A stretch of 64,000 nucleotides of DNA from Datisca glomerata (taxonomy: Eukaryota > Streptophyta > Magnoliopsida > Cucurbitales > Datiscaceae), in contig QANY01008720.1 of the NCBI GenBank assembly GCA_003255025.1, positions 1,638,605 to 1,702,604 on the forward strand. The letters are read 5' to 3'. Positions 11,757 through 23,784 of this stretch are shown in pieces. Each line of letters opens with the position of its first letter. Position 1 is the first letter of the stretch. The position numbers and the translations under genes were made by a program. Below the pieces are notes generated by a model, which was not told where the DNA came from, did no database searches, and worked only from the letters and a program-made list of their open reading frames with translations.

Positions 11757-12200
11757 TTGTTATTCTTTCTTTGTTTCTTCTTCTTTTTCTTTATTTTCTT
11801 CTTCTTTGTGTATTTCTTTTTGATCTATTTTTTCTTTTTCTTCTATTTTTGTTTTTTCTTCTTTTTCTTCTTCCTTTGCTTCTTCTTCTTTTTGTTCTTA
11901 TTTTGCTTCTTCTTCTTTTCACATTCACCTTCCTTCTCCTTATTATCTCCCTTCTTTTTCTTCTTCCTTCTCTTCATCTTTTCCTTCTCTCCCACCATCT
12001 CTTCTTCTTCTTCGTTCTCTACCATATGCTCTTCTTTTTCATCCTTTTCTCCTTTTTCTTCTTTTCCTTCTTCTTCTTCTTATTATTCTCTTCATCTTTT
12101 CTTCTTATTTTTCTTCTTCTTTTTCCTTCTCTCCCACCATTCCCTCTTCTTCTTTCTCTACCATATGTTCTTGTTTTTCATCCTCCTCTCCTTCTTCATT
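11757..12200. repeat. CTT/TTC-rich low-complexity tract
   Basis: Pyrimidine-rich on the plus strand. On the minus strand it reads as Lys/Glu runs inside the Ulp1-type gene, where the family usually has a charged linker. The Phe/Leu-rich plus-strand frames through it are compositional artefacts. Confidence 0.75.
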
Positions 12201-12639
12201 TTTATTATCTTCCTTCTCAATCTCTGTCTTATCCCCATCAAATCGAGACAGAAAGAGTAATCATCTAGTCTCGATGTTACCAGATGATCCATCAAAGTTT
12301 TGATTTGAGAAATTGTAAAAGAAATGTCTGATTGTATGGACAAGATCTTCTTGTCCATTGAAGTGATATTTTGGTCTATTCCAATTAGACATTTCCTCAC
12401 CCAATCTTCTTTTCCACTAAACTTCTTGGTCACAACCTTCTCGGTCACAACCTTCTCCTCCTATTTTTATTGGCCTCCTCGGACCTCTTCCTTTTCTTCT
12501 TCTCATCTTCCTTTTCAATGGGCTCATCCTCCTTGTCATTAGCTTCATCTTCAACTGGAAAGGGTGACTGAGGAGGCGTCGACTAAAAAAAAACTTGTAA
12601 TCTTAAGATTAAGCAGACAAAACAAAAAAGGTGACTACA

Positions 12640-12870
12640 GATCGGGTACACGGACACCGTGTAGTCATCGTGTAGACTACAAGATCGATTACACGGACCA
12701 CGTGTAATAATCATGTAGACTACATGATGACTAGATGAGATTAGTGTAACCATCGTGTAAACTACACGATGATTACGCGAGATCAGTATAACCACCATGT
12801 AGACTACACGATGATTACATGAAGTTAGTGTAACCATCGTGTAATCTACACGATGACCACATGAGGTTCG
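12640..12870. repeat. TACACGA array F (Ulp1 gene intron)
   Basis: Units of roughly 42 bp with CATCGTGTA, one to three bases, then CTACACGATG. Several copies are near-perfect inverted repeats, for example at about 12749-12770 and 12836-12856. Confidence 0.85.
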
Positions 12871-14049
12871 TGTTCAAGAAGAAGAAAATGATTTTGAAAA
12901 TACCTTCTCTCCAATTACTGATCTCCAGAAGTTTTTTTCTTCTTCCTCCTCAGTAGGGACCAAGGAAAGAACTGTCATCTAAAAATGCAAAAAATATAAA
13001 TTAGTATATGAGAAAGTAATATATAAATTAACTCGTCAACATAATTCACAAATATACATTCTCCTTCGAAAAGATTTTTTTTTGTAGATTCTCAACCGGT
13101 ACCATTGTGGTCGGACACTACTTGAGAATCCTTGGCACCTTGGTTACCATACAAACTACCCACAAAGGGGATAGTTTCAAATACCCGTGCCTATTTAAAA
13201 AAAAGAGAGTAATTCGATATTCGACACATAAATAATTCAATACATCATTACATAGAATTAAATAAATTGTACCTGGAAGACAAATGGATATCCATTGAGT
13301 GAATACCCATGAATAACAATGGGGGATTTCTATGTTTTGTTTTTGTTTTTTATTGATCTTTAAGATCACCAAAAACATCATTCGCATTCTTCACAACTAA
13401 TAATGATTTCATTGTTTTGGAGATGAGAGGTCTCCCCATAGATATTGGTTGAACGCTTCAAGGTTGTTAACCAAAACCAACCATCTCTTCTCAATTAGGG
13501 TACGATTCTCTTTTCCTAACATAAAATGCTCTAGCAAATAAATCAGAGCCATCTTGACCGCATCAGAATCTGACTGATATTCAGAGCTAAGCCATGGACA
13601 TTGATTGGGGTTTGGGAAAGAACAGATCAGAGAGTCTGTTTGGGCCACGAGTCTTTTTCTAATCCCAGGCTTCACCGAACTTTAGTCCGATAATCAAAGA
13701 AAACTCCTTCTTGGAGAATCACAGTGCCTCATTATTGATAATAAAATGGATCTCCTCTTCAGACGGAGTGTCGTCCACATATTCGGCCTCCTTGACCAGC
13801 ACCTGGTGGCACACAATTACTAAAAATTTCAGGGATGAGAGATCAAGTAGATGACCAAAGTATGTATCCCTAAATAGGGAAAGTTGAGTAGCTATCAACT
13901 TGGTCTTGATAACCTCTATGTAGTGGGTATTGCACTTTGCATCGACCCTTGCTTTTAGAATACTGTTAACGTCATGGACGTATCTTAGTTGCATCTTTGA
14001 CGAAACCACAACCTGTAGAATATTCAAGGAAAACATAAGATTAGGAAAT

Positions 14050-14272
14050 GTACATGATGATCGTGTAGACTACACGAGGGGTACACGACCCTCGCGTAGC
14101 CCTCGTGTAGCTACACGAGGCTTACACGACCCTCGTGTAGTCCCCGTGCAGTGTACACGAGGCTTACACGGTGTAGTCCCCGTGTAGTGTACATGAGGCT
14201 TACACGACCATCGCGTAATCATCGTGCAGCGTACACGAGGCTTACACGACCCTCGTGTAACCCAAAAAACAG
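14050..14272. repeat. TACACGA array G (Ulp1 gene 5' region)
   Basis: Units of about 40 bp built from CTACACGAGG, CTTACACGACCCTCGTGTAG and TCCCCGTGTAGTG. It lies 5' of the first recognisable DUF1985 exon. Confidence 0.85.
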
Positions 14273-14697
14273 ACACGCACCAATACCAGAACCTCAGAAA
14301 CCCAGAAAAAAAATACTAAAGAACCCAGGAGAAAAAAATACTCAGAAACCTAGAAAAAATATTAGAAACCCAAATAAACAACCTTGTTATTATTCGGACA
14401 TTTACAAAAAATAGAAACGCAAAATTCTAGAAAAAAACCCTAAGAAACCCGAAAACTTACCTTGTTGTTTTTCCTTGCTGTGAGAGACGAATACTCAATG
14501 ATTTGTAGAGAGAGAGATATGTTGTGACTTCAAGAGAGAAAGATAATAACAGTAAGAGAGAAATGATGGAAATGCAAGTGAGAGAAATGAGGGGGTGAAG
14601 TTTCGTGTAATGAAAAAATGTAATTTTCACTTTTTTTATTAGCCGTCGTTTAAAATTTGTGAATGAAATTTTTTGATGACTTCACACACCGATTTTA

Positions 14698-14786
14698 AAT
14701 TGATGGTGGACCCGAGATCAATGTTAATAAAAATTAATGATAAGGTCTAGGTTAATTTAATGTTCCAGCTTAGTAAAAAAAACTCA
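14698..14786 (-). repeat. right TIR of the 9.15-kb MULE
   Basis: Inverted partner of 5636-5730, followed at once by the second AATAATCAT (14787-14795). Confidence 0.8.
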
Positions 14787-14979
14787 AATAATCATCACCG
14801 TTAGAAGTCAACTTTCCTTCTTGTCTAAGCCAAATCCAGATTCCAGTCTCGTTCCGAGAAATATCTCAACGGACTACAATTCCTTTTTCTCCCACTCTAA
14901 GGTTAAAGCTTTGGACTTTGTAAACGTTTTCCCAAATATTTTTCTTTGAAACCCTAGAATTTCAATCGCGATTTTTATC

Positions 14980-15591
14980 ATGGGGAACACGGAGAAACTG
15001 CTAAACCAGATCATGGAATTGAAATTCACCTCGAAATCGCTGCAACGCCAAGCGAGGAAGTGCGAGAAGGAAGAGAAATCCGAGAAGCTCAAGATCAAGA
15101 AGGCTATGGAGAAGGGAAACGTTGACGGAGCTCGAATTTACGCGGAGAACGCCATCCGTAAGCGTAGTGAACAGATGAACTATCTGCGACTTTCTTCGCG
15201 ACTCGACGCCGTGGTCGCTCGGCTCGACACGCAGGCCAAAATGGCAACCATCAACAAATCGATGTCCTCGATCGTCAAGTCCTTGGAGTCTTCCTTGGCA
15301 ACTGGTAATTTGCAGAAGATGTCGGAGACCATGGATCAATTCGAGAAGCAGTTTGTGAATATGGAGGTTCAGGCCGAGTTTATGGAAAGTGCGATGGCTG
15401 GTTCGACATCGCTTTCGACCCCGGAGGGAGAGGTCAACAGTTTGATGCAACAGGTGGCGGACGATTACGGATTGGAAGTATCGGTTGGGCTGCCTCAGCC
15501 GGCGGCGCATGCAGTGCCGACCAAGGAGACGGAGAAGGTCGACGAGGACGACTTAACAAGGCGTCTTGCGGAGCTGAAGGCTAGAGGGTAA
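14980..15591 (+). CDS. CHMP1: CHMP1-type ESCRT-III subunit
   Basis: An uninterrupted 203-residue frame with no intron. It is a Snf7-family protein of the CHMP1 (Did2/SAL1) branch. ESCRT-III subunits polymerise on endosomal membranes and drive inward budding of multivesicular bodies; CHMP1 recruits the Vps4/SKD1 ATPase for disassembly. Visible are the basic N-terminal helices (residues about 5-60, rich in Lys/Arg), long helical middle segments, an acidic C-terminal half, and a C-terminal MIT-interacting motif at about 190-201 ([13 protein letters not shown]). Length and both ends fit the family. The start is the first ATG of the frame. GC content is well above the flanking DNA. The 9.15-kb MULE ends only 193 bp upstream, so the promoter must lie in or across the transposon edge. 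Confidence 0.97.
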   Translation: MGNTEKLLNQIMELKFTSKSLQRQARKCEKEEKSEKLKIKKAMEKGNVDGARIYAENAIRKRSEQMNYLRLSSRLDAVVARLDTQAKMATINKSMSSIVKSLESSLATGNLQKMSETMDQFEKQFVNMEVQAEFMESAMAGSTSLSTPEGEVNSLMQQVADDYGLEVSVGLPQPAAHAVPTKETEKVDEDDLTRRLAELKARG

Positions 15592-17177
15592 TAGAATGGT
15601 ATCGGGTTGAGATTCTTTGCGAACGTGAGATATGAAACTTGCGTACTTCCTAAGTTATTGGGATTGTCACTATATTTGAAGAAGTTATTGTATGTGTATA
15701 TTTGACTGAACTTGGCTTTTATTTATAATCTCGACTTCGAGCTTGCTGAACATGTTACAAGTGTTCATTCCTTTAACATGGTGTTCGATCTACTTTTCCT
15801 TTAAAGCAGTGTATTTTAATATTGGGGCGATTATATATGAACAACGTGTTTGCCTGTGTTTATGTGTAAATCTAGCAGTCATTACGTGATTTTGTCTATG
15901 CTTAAAATTTGTTACTTTCTCGTAGTTGTTGCGAGAGTAGAAAACTTGCTCTGAAATATGAACGATTTTTCTCTTTATTGCTTTGCATTGTGTCTCCTAC
16001 AATTTGGTTTATAGTATTTTGTTCTTGTTTAGATACTTGGGGATTCTCTTTTCACAGCTAGAGACCAAGAATGCTGCTCGTATACTTTACAATTGTAGTT
16101 AGGTCCATTAGTTTTCGGGTAGTTTTTTTTTTACACACATTCGGAGGCTAGTAAGAAGCTACTGGTTATGAATTACATTTATTGAACAGATAAGAGCATG
16201 GCACTTGAGGGAGACCAAAACAAGGGGATTGTGGGGGTGGCCTTTGATAGTGTAGCTGGTATAAATTCCCTCCCNGTTTAGACTTTAGGGAGCTATGAGC
16301 ATTATCTTATTATGTTGAATAATCATTGTGATGGATCCTGTGTATCCCTTACTCACAGACAGCCATTGAATGGTGGGAGACTAACATTTAGTATATAGAA
16401 CGGGTTTCAAGGTGATCATTATTCTATATGTTAGCATAAGTGTCCAACTGATATCTCTAGCTGCAGTCTCTTTTCTTGGGACCTGCTCAAGGAGTGCTGA
16501 TCTTTTTTTTTTTTTTTTTTTNTTTTTTTTTTTTTTTTTTTACGCTTTTGAGCACTGAAGTAGTGACTATTATACTTTGGAGACAAAAGGTTCCCCAGAA
16601 GTGCATAGGAGTTTTCTTTAAAGCAAGTGATAAATCATTTTTGGGTTTGAAAAATTTGTTCGTAACCCCTGCATGTTGAAAATTTTGAGGATCATATTGC
16701 TGTAGTATCCACCGGATGCCTATATTACTTGTGTGACCGCCAAATTGCTATTTTACATACTTTTTGGGTTGTATCGGAGTTCATATTTATTGGATGATCA
16801 AGCATTCATTTATAATTTATCATAACTGAATTTTTTATTCCACAATGGTGTTGATTGTAAGCGGAATCCCAATCTTACTTACGATGAATGGTTGTTGCCA
16901 ATGCAAGCGAATACATGGATTGTCACTCTGTATATGGAAAGGCGTGTGATAGACTAACTTGTGTCATCAGGTAAGCAATTTCTTTATTTTCTAATGAGTA
17001 AGCATTATGTCATCTACAATCACATCAATAGATCATTACTTCAAATACATGAATTGGAAGAGGCATTTCAGATGGGATGTTTTGTACTACATTCAATTCT
17101 CAGCATTGGCCGTGTACTTCCAATTGGCATTTCCCTTTTTAGGTCTGAAGTGTAAGAGTGGAGTGTCTTTCACCATC
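15592..17177. other. CHMP1 3' region and intergenic DNA
   Basis: No gene is recognised. It contains an N at 16275 and a poly-T tract at 16503-16541 broken by an N at 16522, both likely assembly weak points. The first few hundred bases are presumably the CHMP1 3' UTR. Confidence 0.5.
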
Positions 17178-18085
17178 CTATGAGGCTGAACGCTTTGAAA
17201 TTGAGACGGCGCTTGCAAGTCTTTGAAGGCTCTTTTGGACCCTCTGAATCAGTTTTGTTGTTTGGGCATTGGATAAACAGAACCCAATTGCATCTATATA
17301 CCAATCGCCTCTCCCCTTGAACCCGACGATTTGGCCTCCGTGGACTGAAAATGTAAATGGAGTCCCTTCTTCTACTCCGAATGGCCCGAATGTTTTTCGG
17401 TTGCTTTTGAATGACAGAAAACGAATCACTGGGCTACCGCCATGCACCACCGGGCAATAGTGGCCAGTCACACTCACTAGAAACTCCTCCGGGTATTGCA
17501 ATTTAATCTGAAATTACGATCAGAATTAGGTAAACCTCCAATAACCTCTAACCAACTAACTTCCCTACACACGAGGATTAATCGGGAACTTGTAGGTCCA
17601 TAAATATATATATACACACACACAGACATTAACAATAAAAAGAGAAGGAAAAACAAGGAAACTAGAAGAAGAGCTAAAACTAACCTCGGCCGTTCGATTA
17701 CCACCAGCACTGGCACCTCCATGCTTGTCAGCTGTGAAAGGCTTGCCATTTTTATCATAGACAACACGGATGGAGTCGATGCAACGGTCGTAAACGAGTG
17801 AAATTTCTCTGACCCCACTGTAGGTCCCATCATCCCAATCGGTCCCTCCATTTCCTCCCCATGGACCCACTATTATCATCTTCTTCTTCTTCCGCTTCCC
17901 ATTGGCTTGATCCTTGCCACCTTCCTGCAAACAGCATCACCACAGAAACCCACATGTTCAACATATCAACTTATCCAAACAATCATCGTTCTACAAACTA
18001 TTACAATCATCTTTGTATTTTATGTTCTATAATTAAAATAAACAAAATAAGAAAGGAGAAAGTCTTTACCTTGGTTGTTTACCAT
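17178..18085 (-). CDS. jacalin-related lectin, single domain
   Basis: Proposed exons on the minus strand are 18085-18083 (the ATG alone, donor GTAAAC), 17924-17685 and 17507-17178, all joined in phase 0, giving 190 residues. The lectin starts after a Lys-rich leader at IVGPWGGNGGTDWDDG (about residue 18) and contains VREISLVYDRCIDSIRVVY, a KHGG turn, FLVSVTGHY and, near the end, WYIDAIGF. These are hallmarks of the beta-prism jacalin fold, which binds mannose- or galactose-type glycans. There is no signal peptide, so a nucleocytoplasmic stress-type lectin is likely. The position of the start exon is the least certain point; translation could instead start at the Met before IIVGPWGG in exon 2. 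Confidence 0.88.
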
Positions 18086-18978
18086 GTAAATTGATGTGGA
18101 GTTTGGCCTAACGGGGATGCTGAAGAGAAACCAGAGATGAACAGAGAAGCTAAGAAATGCAATGATGACGCTTATTTGCTGTGGAAGTTGGGGTTGAAAT
18201 AGAAGTAGAACATGAGCAAAAGCAAACAAGTGCTAAAGGTATCTGATTCCATATCCAGCACTATCTAACTAAGAATTTAGCTTTTGCTTTATTAAAAAAG
18301 CAAGCTTTCTGGAAAGAACAGAACATGAACATGTCTTTTCAAAACTTGAACACATTGGCAATTGTGTGGAACAGCTTCCAAGTTGGATAATTAGAAATTA
18401 AATCAGGTGTGGTAATCCATACCTGTTTGGTTAATGAACCTATTTTATTAACTAACTACAGTTGCGAACCATGAACCAATGGTAGATTCTTTAATTGATT
18501 GTCCAGTCTCTGGGCAAGCTCGTCTAGCTAGATTTTGAGAGTCATGCAACGAGAGTGTCAACGAATTAGAATAATCCTATTGTTTTGGGTCATAGTGCTG
18601 TGTGATTCTTGGGCACGGCTGATTTAAGGGTGTGATCACTTCAGTACTGGTATTAGACTGGTAGTGTACAACTTTTTCATTCTATGGTGATATGAACGAA
18701 AAGTAGAAAGAAATAAAGATTGAGGAGAAGAGAAAAACCTTTTTGTCTTCCATTACGTTACAGTTAGTAACATAGAATTTCTCTTACAAGGATAGGAATT
18801 CAGTGTTTTTTTTGCAGTTTCAAGTTTTTAACAGAGACTAGAGATTGTACGTGGCATTAGAAATTCAAGGTGTAACTAACACTTTCCGCATGAACGGTGT
18901 CGTCTAAGGTTCAAAATCATTAAAATATCCTCGTCCCGTGTATGTTCAATCTCAGATTACCTCACGTACTGCCATCGA

Positions 18979-18980
<2 letters not shown>
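18086..18980. other. intergenic DNA between divergent lectin and methyltransferase genes
   Basis: Should hold both promoters, since the two genes diverge. No clear TATA or known box can be assigned. Confidence 0.4.

Positions 18981-19010
<30 letters not shown>
18981..19010 (+). repeat. (CT)15 microsatellite in 5' UTR
   Basis: A pure CT run directly 5' of the methyltransferase start codon. CT-rich initiators are common in plant promoters and leaders. Confidence 0.9.
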
Positions 19011-19016
<6 letters not shown>

Positions 19017-19024
19017 TCTCACCA

Positions 19025-22000
19025 ATGGCGATTACGCCCAGCCATGGGCTCAGGCATCTGGCCATGGCGGGGTACCCATGGTTCCAAAAGCTTCCTTACA
19101 CAACCTCACTTGCTGCTTCTCTCTCTACCTCTCTTGGGGAAGAGGACTCGGTACAAGACCATCAGCTCGACACTACAAAACCCAGTGGTAGCAGCAGAAA
19201 GTCCATTTCTTATTTCCCTAAGCGAGGCCAAACCATCGAATTGGTATGCGAATCTCTGGCTTTTAAAGGGAAGGGTCTGTGTAAGGTGGCGGATACCGGT
19301 TTTGTTGTCATGTGTGACCGTGCACTTCCCGGCGAGAGATTCATTGGCCGGGTTACTCGAAGAAAGGGCGACTATGCTGAGGTGGGTGCGTTGAATTTTT
19401 GTTGCTGGGTTTTTCGTCGCTCTATTAGATTCTTGCTTGTGCGTGAATTTTGTCTGCTTGCTCAGAAAATTGAGAGAAACAAAAAGAGGAAAGGGGATTG
19501 AAGATTGATTAGATAAAAGAACTTTCTTTGATGCAGATTAAGCACCACTCCAATCCTCTTCCTTTTGACTTATGCTGCTTATTTTAAGGTTTGCTTATGG
19601 TTAACTCATAGCTCCTTTTCATATTATTTGTTACCTACTGAAATTTTTCTTTTCAGTTGGTGAATTCTGTAAGACTGAACTTTCTCTAGTTTGCACGCAC
19701 GATTTTGACTCATTAAGAAAGCATTTATTGCTTTAAAAACAAGTAGCACCAGTGTTCCAAGTTGCTGTTTGAGACGTATATTGGGCAATTTAGTATACTC
19801 TACGGTTTTCTTTGATTTCACTCTACAGCATGGCTAGATAGATGACTTTGTCTCTTTCTTATACTTGTGCGGTTGGGGTCTGAAGTACAGGCGACTAAAT
19901 TGGAGACATTATCTCCTCACTGGGACATGGTTGAAGCCCCCTGTGAGTATGCTTCTTATTGTGGAGGATGTAAAACTCAAAACCTGTCTTATGAAGCTCA
20001 GCTCAGAGCTAAGGAACAACAAGTTCGTGAGTTGGTGGTACACGTCGGAAAGTTTTCTCAGAAGGAACTGGAGTCCCACAGTGTCATGAAGCCCATTGTT
20101 CCCTGTGACATCCAATTTCATTACAGGAATAAGGTTGGTGAAATACAATCCTTATAATATACTTTATTGAGCAGATGTATCCTCTCAATCTCCATCAAGA
20201 TTGCTTTCACCCGGCCTTTCACAGATGCATTATTTCCATGGCCTCGTTTTTCGGAGTTATTAAAGAAGATATACAAATTAAGGATATGATCTGTGGCAGT
20301 AATACATTAACAACCTTAGTTATTATGGATCACTTTGTTTATGTTCTCTACTATATTGAGAAGTATGAACAGGACTGCATTATCTCATTCTTTATTCTAC
20401 TCCAACTGTATGGCTCTTCTATTTGAATGGGTGTTTAACTGTGTTAATATTTAGTCGATAAACAAATGGAAGAACCTTGATGATATTTTCTACTCTATGT
20501 ACAGATGGAGTTCTCATTTGGTTCTATAAGATGGCATCCTAGGAAATCATTGCCCGAGGAGCACGTTGATGATGAGAACCATGCATTGGGGCTACATGCT
20601 CCAGGCTATTTTGATAAGGTCCTAAATGTTGAGAAGTGCTTACTACAGAGTGAACCTGCCAATAAGGTACGTTAGCCTTTTCATTGAAGATTTGTAGATT
20701 CAATCTCTCATATAGACTCTAGGCATTGTTTTTGTGACATTGGAAAGCTTGTTCTTCCCCACTTCTTCCTAATTAAAACTTATAGCTTTGTACATGAATT
20801 AAATTGATACACGAGTATTCTCTTAGATAATTGTTAACTTGCTTCCTCACTAGCTTGCTTTTTCTGAATAGATTCTTGCTGCAGTCCAAGATTGTTGGAG
20901 GGATCCGCAGCTAGGTTTGTCTCCTTATGATGTTCACTCTCATGCTGGATTTCTAAAGCATCTAATGCTAAGAACCGGAAGGTATTTGAGTCAAACAGTG
21001 AATTTTCTTATTTCTTTGTTTACGTTTGTGCTTGAGGCAGTTCAGATTTTCGTTGCACATTTGGAAACTATCATTGATTCATTATCATACATGATAGAGT
21101 TACGCACTGATTATAAACCTTTACAGATAATATATGGTGGATTCTTACTGTTCATGGACGAAAAAGTAGGAAAAAGAAGTATCAAGTTGGTTGTAAAATA
21201 GTCAGATCAGTTTAGTGATAAATTCTTGGGATGACATTGTATAAGTTTATGTGAAGTTTTGAACTTGGTTCTGCAAATATTTTCTTTTCCAAAATCATTA
21301 TAACGCTAAACTAAAGTAGTACAAAAAGTAATGTGATAAATTGATAATTCTAGGAAGTGCTTTTTATGACTGAAAAAAATACTCATCATATCCATAGCAT
21401 GTTTATCACACTTGTCTTCTCACAGATACCGGATGTGCAGCCTTTTCCTAGGTTATTTCTTCAAGCTATTGTTGTTTGAGTGCTTTGCTACTAGTTGATG
21501 AATCTTGAAACTGTAAACACCTTGACCTTTGAAAACTAATTGTCAGAGCTTTAAATTGTCTTCCAGGGATGTTAAGACTGGTCTATCTGAACTCATGGTC
21601 AATTTTGTGACCTCATCGTACAAGCCGGACCTGCTTGGCCCCCTAGTTGAGAAAGTTTCAGCGATTCCTGAAGTGGTTTGTATTCAAGTCTCTTTTGACT
21701 TTCCATCATGATTTAGTATAACTTGTGCATGAATTTCTGTTAAAAGGCACCGTCTTTTAGTTCCTCCGTTGAGGGTTGTGGTTGTACACCTTTTGTGGCT
21801 TCTTCATACTGATGTTTCATAAAAAATGTTTCCGTTTTAACTTGAATATTTTTCATGCATGATCATAAATATCCATCAGCAAATACATACCTCACAGCAC
21901 TTCCTTTTCTTGTTATTAAATTAGTCAGTTGTTCCTTTATCATATATCTTTTGCTAATTTACTTTTCTTTCGGTGTGGCCAATAGGTAAGCATCATGAAT

Positions 22001-23159
22001 AATGTAAACTCTTCCGTTGGTAATACATCTGTTGGGGAGGAAGAATACACTTTGCATGGGAAATCCACCATCACAGAGGTTCTAAGAGGGTTAACATTTC
22101 AAATATCAGCCAACTCGTTTTTCCAAACAAACACTCACCAGGTATGCAACGCAATATGTCCTGCTAACCCTCTATTTTTCGTGCTGGTTTGCTGCCCGTA
22201 TTCTCTGTGTGATTTGTAATTATGACACTAACAAAAGTTTGTTTAGGCGGAGGTTCTGTATAAACTTATAGAAGACTGTGCTGGTCTTAAAGGGGACGGC
22301 TCTGAGGTTGTTCTTGACCTGTTTTGTGGTACTGGTACCATAGGCCTGACCCTTGCCCGAAGGTAGACCTCTTCTAAGTTGGTTGCTTAATGAAAGCATT
22401 GTCATCGAATTTTATTTTGATCCCTCCGGCTTTTCTGACTTTTCTGACGTGTTCTTTCATATCTTGGTTTTCAGGGTAAAACATGTTTATGGCTATGAAA
22501 TGGTTGCTCAAGCAATCAAAGATGCTCGTTTAAATGGGAAACTCAATGGTATCCACAATGCCACGTTTGTCCAAGGGGATCTTAACAAAATTGACGAATG
22601 TTTTGGTAACAATTTTCCGAAGCCTGACATTGTGATTTCAGGTTCTTGCCTTTTTAATCCCTTTTTTTTCCTAAAACCTGTTGATTACAAAGTTTTTATT
22701 ACAAGAAACCGTTTATTTTTTTCAAATTGTTTTTACCACCGGATTATCTTAGTAGCTTGATTTTGTAATGTATATCGTCTGTCAATAGCATACTTGTCTC
22801 AGTTTTCATCTTCGCTAAAATTGCACATGGTGCAGATCCAAACCGTCCAGGCATGCACATGAAGTTGATCAAATATCTTCTGAATCTTAAGGCACCTCGC
22901 TTAGTTTATGTGTCTTGTAATCCTGCCACATGCGCTCGTGACCTTGATTATCTCTGTCACGGAGTGGTAAGTCTTCGCTTTTACCAACTCAAAAAACCCC
23001 TGAACTTGAGCCAATTTGAGCAACTAAAATTTCGTTTTGTAGATGGAGAAAAGTATACAAGGTTGTTACAAGCTGAAGAGCCTACAGCCAGTAGACATGT
23101 TTCCCCACACACCACATATAGAGTGCGTTTGTCTGCTGGAGCTTGATTCCATGTCATAA
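19025..23159 (+). CDS. RNA (uracil-5-)-methyltransferase, TrmA/RlmD family
   Basis: Ten exons with GT/AG borders and matching phases: 19025-19381, 19891-20133, 20505-20666, 20872-20981, 21567-21675, 21986-22141, 22247-22362, 22475-22641, 22836-22966 and 23043-23159, giving 555 residues. A TRAM RNA-binding domain spans about residues 58-119. The iron-sulfur cluster motif CEYASYCGGC (Cx5CxxC) lies at about 136-145, with a fourth Cys candidate in VEKCLLQS. The S-adenosylmethionine site is DLFCGTGTIGL, the substrate motif is ISDPNRPG, and the catalytic Cys is in YVSCNPATCARDL. The family methylates C5 of uridine in tRNA or rRNA. The Ser-rich N-terminus could be an organelle transit peptide (inference). 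An ATG at 18942 opens a different frame and was rejected as start. Confidence 0.95.
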
Positions 23160-23784
23160 CCATGAACTAAATCAAGTTTCAAGCCCTGGTTTCGCGTGTC
23201 ACCCCAGGAAGAAGAGATAAGAGGAGGGTAGGGTGATTTTGAGGAAGGTTTGTGATTGTATCTTTATCAATTTTGTAGTCAAGCTGGATTTAGGGTGGGC
23301 CAAATAATGCAATATGTATGATATATCATTCTATTTTTCGCCACAATCCTTTTGAAACAATAGATTACTTCAATTATCATCAGCAACTTTAGAAATTATG
23401 AGAGATATTGTTATGGCATTATTCAGGAGTTGATCAATGTTACCCATATATGTTAACATAACAAATGTTTGTACTGTAGGCTCGACTTCTTGTTACGAGA
23501 TATGGAAGAGAAAATGATATTGCTTGCTGTTAATTTTTTCAGAATTATATATACATCTGGTTAACAAGTTGCTCAGTGAAGAACAAAATATGCTTACTAA
23601 CACACACATACACGGTGAACAAATATTTAATAAAAACACATAACATGTCGTATCCGGCCTGAAACTCTCAGTAAATTATTTACGAGAGACCCCGAGCCAG
23701 GCACCATTGCCTTCTCTCAGGGATTAACTCAATTCCAGGCAAAAGAAAAGAAGAGAGAAAACAAATGCCATGTGATATAAGTTT
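23160..23784. other. 3' flanks of convergent genes
   Basis: The methyltransferase (+) and ELF3 (-) converge here, so this should hold both 3' UTRs. Nothing else recognised. Confidence 0.45.

Larger units (their letters stand above)
10021..14036 (-). pseudogene. DUF1985 / Ulp1-type cysteine protease gene, broken
   Basis: Read leftwards. 14036-13409 holds the DUF1985 domain (VVVSSKMQLRYVHDVNSIL, then KEFSLIIGLKFGE, then LLEHFMLGKENRTL). 12448-12158 holds a helical block, followed by a Lys/Glu-rich low-complexity stretch. 11747-11412 is a further exon. 10559-10290 is the first part of the Ulp1 (C48) peptidase domain and about 10166-10021 its end. Ulp1 proteases cleave SUMO from proteins. Here the catalytic His (SHWIDVEVDL) and Cys (FDCGVFTFKFVE) are visible, but the expected Asp is Asn (HIYNF). 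TGA after INNEAL and frame changes near 13676 break the DUF1985 part. Introns carry repeat arrays D, E and F. The gene is transposon cargo, not a host protease. Confidence 0.85.
5636..14786. mobile_element. complete Mutator-like element with Ulp1-type cargo
   Basis: AATAATCAT occurs at 5627-5635 and again at 14787-14795, a perfect 9-bp target duplication as expected for Mutator. Just inside, the left end (AGATTTTTTTGCTAAACTAG) matches the inverted right end (TGAGTTTTTTTTACTAAGCT). Similarity continues for about 90 bp, for example CACTAATTTTTGCTTAC against CATTAATTTTTATTAAC and CCCGGGCCCAC against CTCGGGTCCAC. Inside are a MuDR-type transposase gene (+, 6733-9618) and a DUF1985/Ulp1-protease gene (-, 14036-10021) that converge. 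This gene pair matches the Ulp1-carrying MULE group known from Arabidopsis (KAONASHI) and melon (CUMULE). Both genes are broken, so the copy is now immobile on its own. Confidence 0.92.

Noticed and set aside
11757..12268. Two long overlapping Phe/Leu-rich open frames on the plus strand
   Set aside because: They lie in a CTT/TTC low-complexity tract, have no domain and oppose the Ulp1-type gene on the minus strand.
15001..15510. 169-residue open frame on the minus strand
   Set aside because: Shadow of the CHMP1 coding sequence in the opposite frame.
18942..19394. ATG at 18942 opening a 150-residue frame
   Set aside because: It is out of frame with the TRAM domain and methyltransferase exons; the start at 19025 leads into the family sequence.
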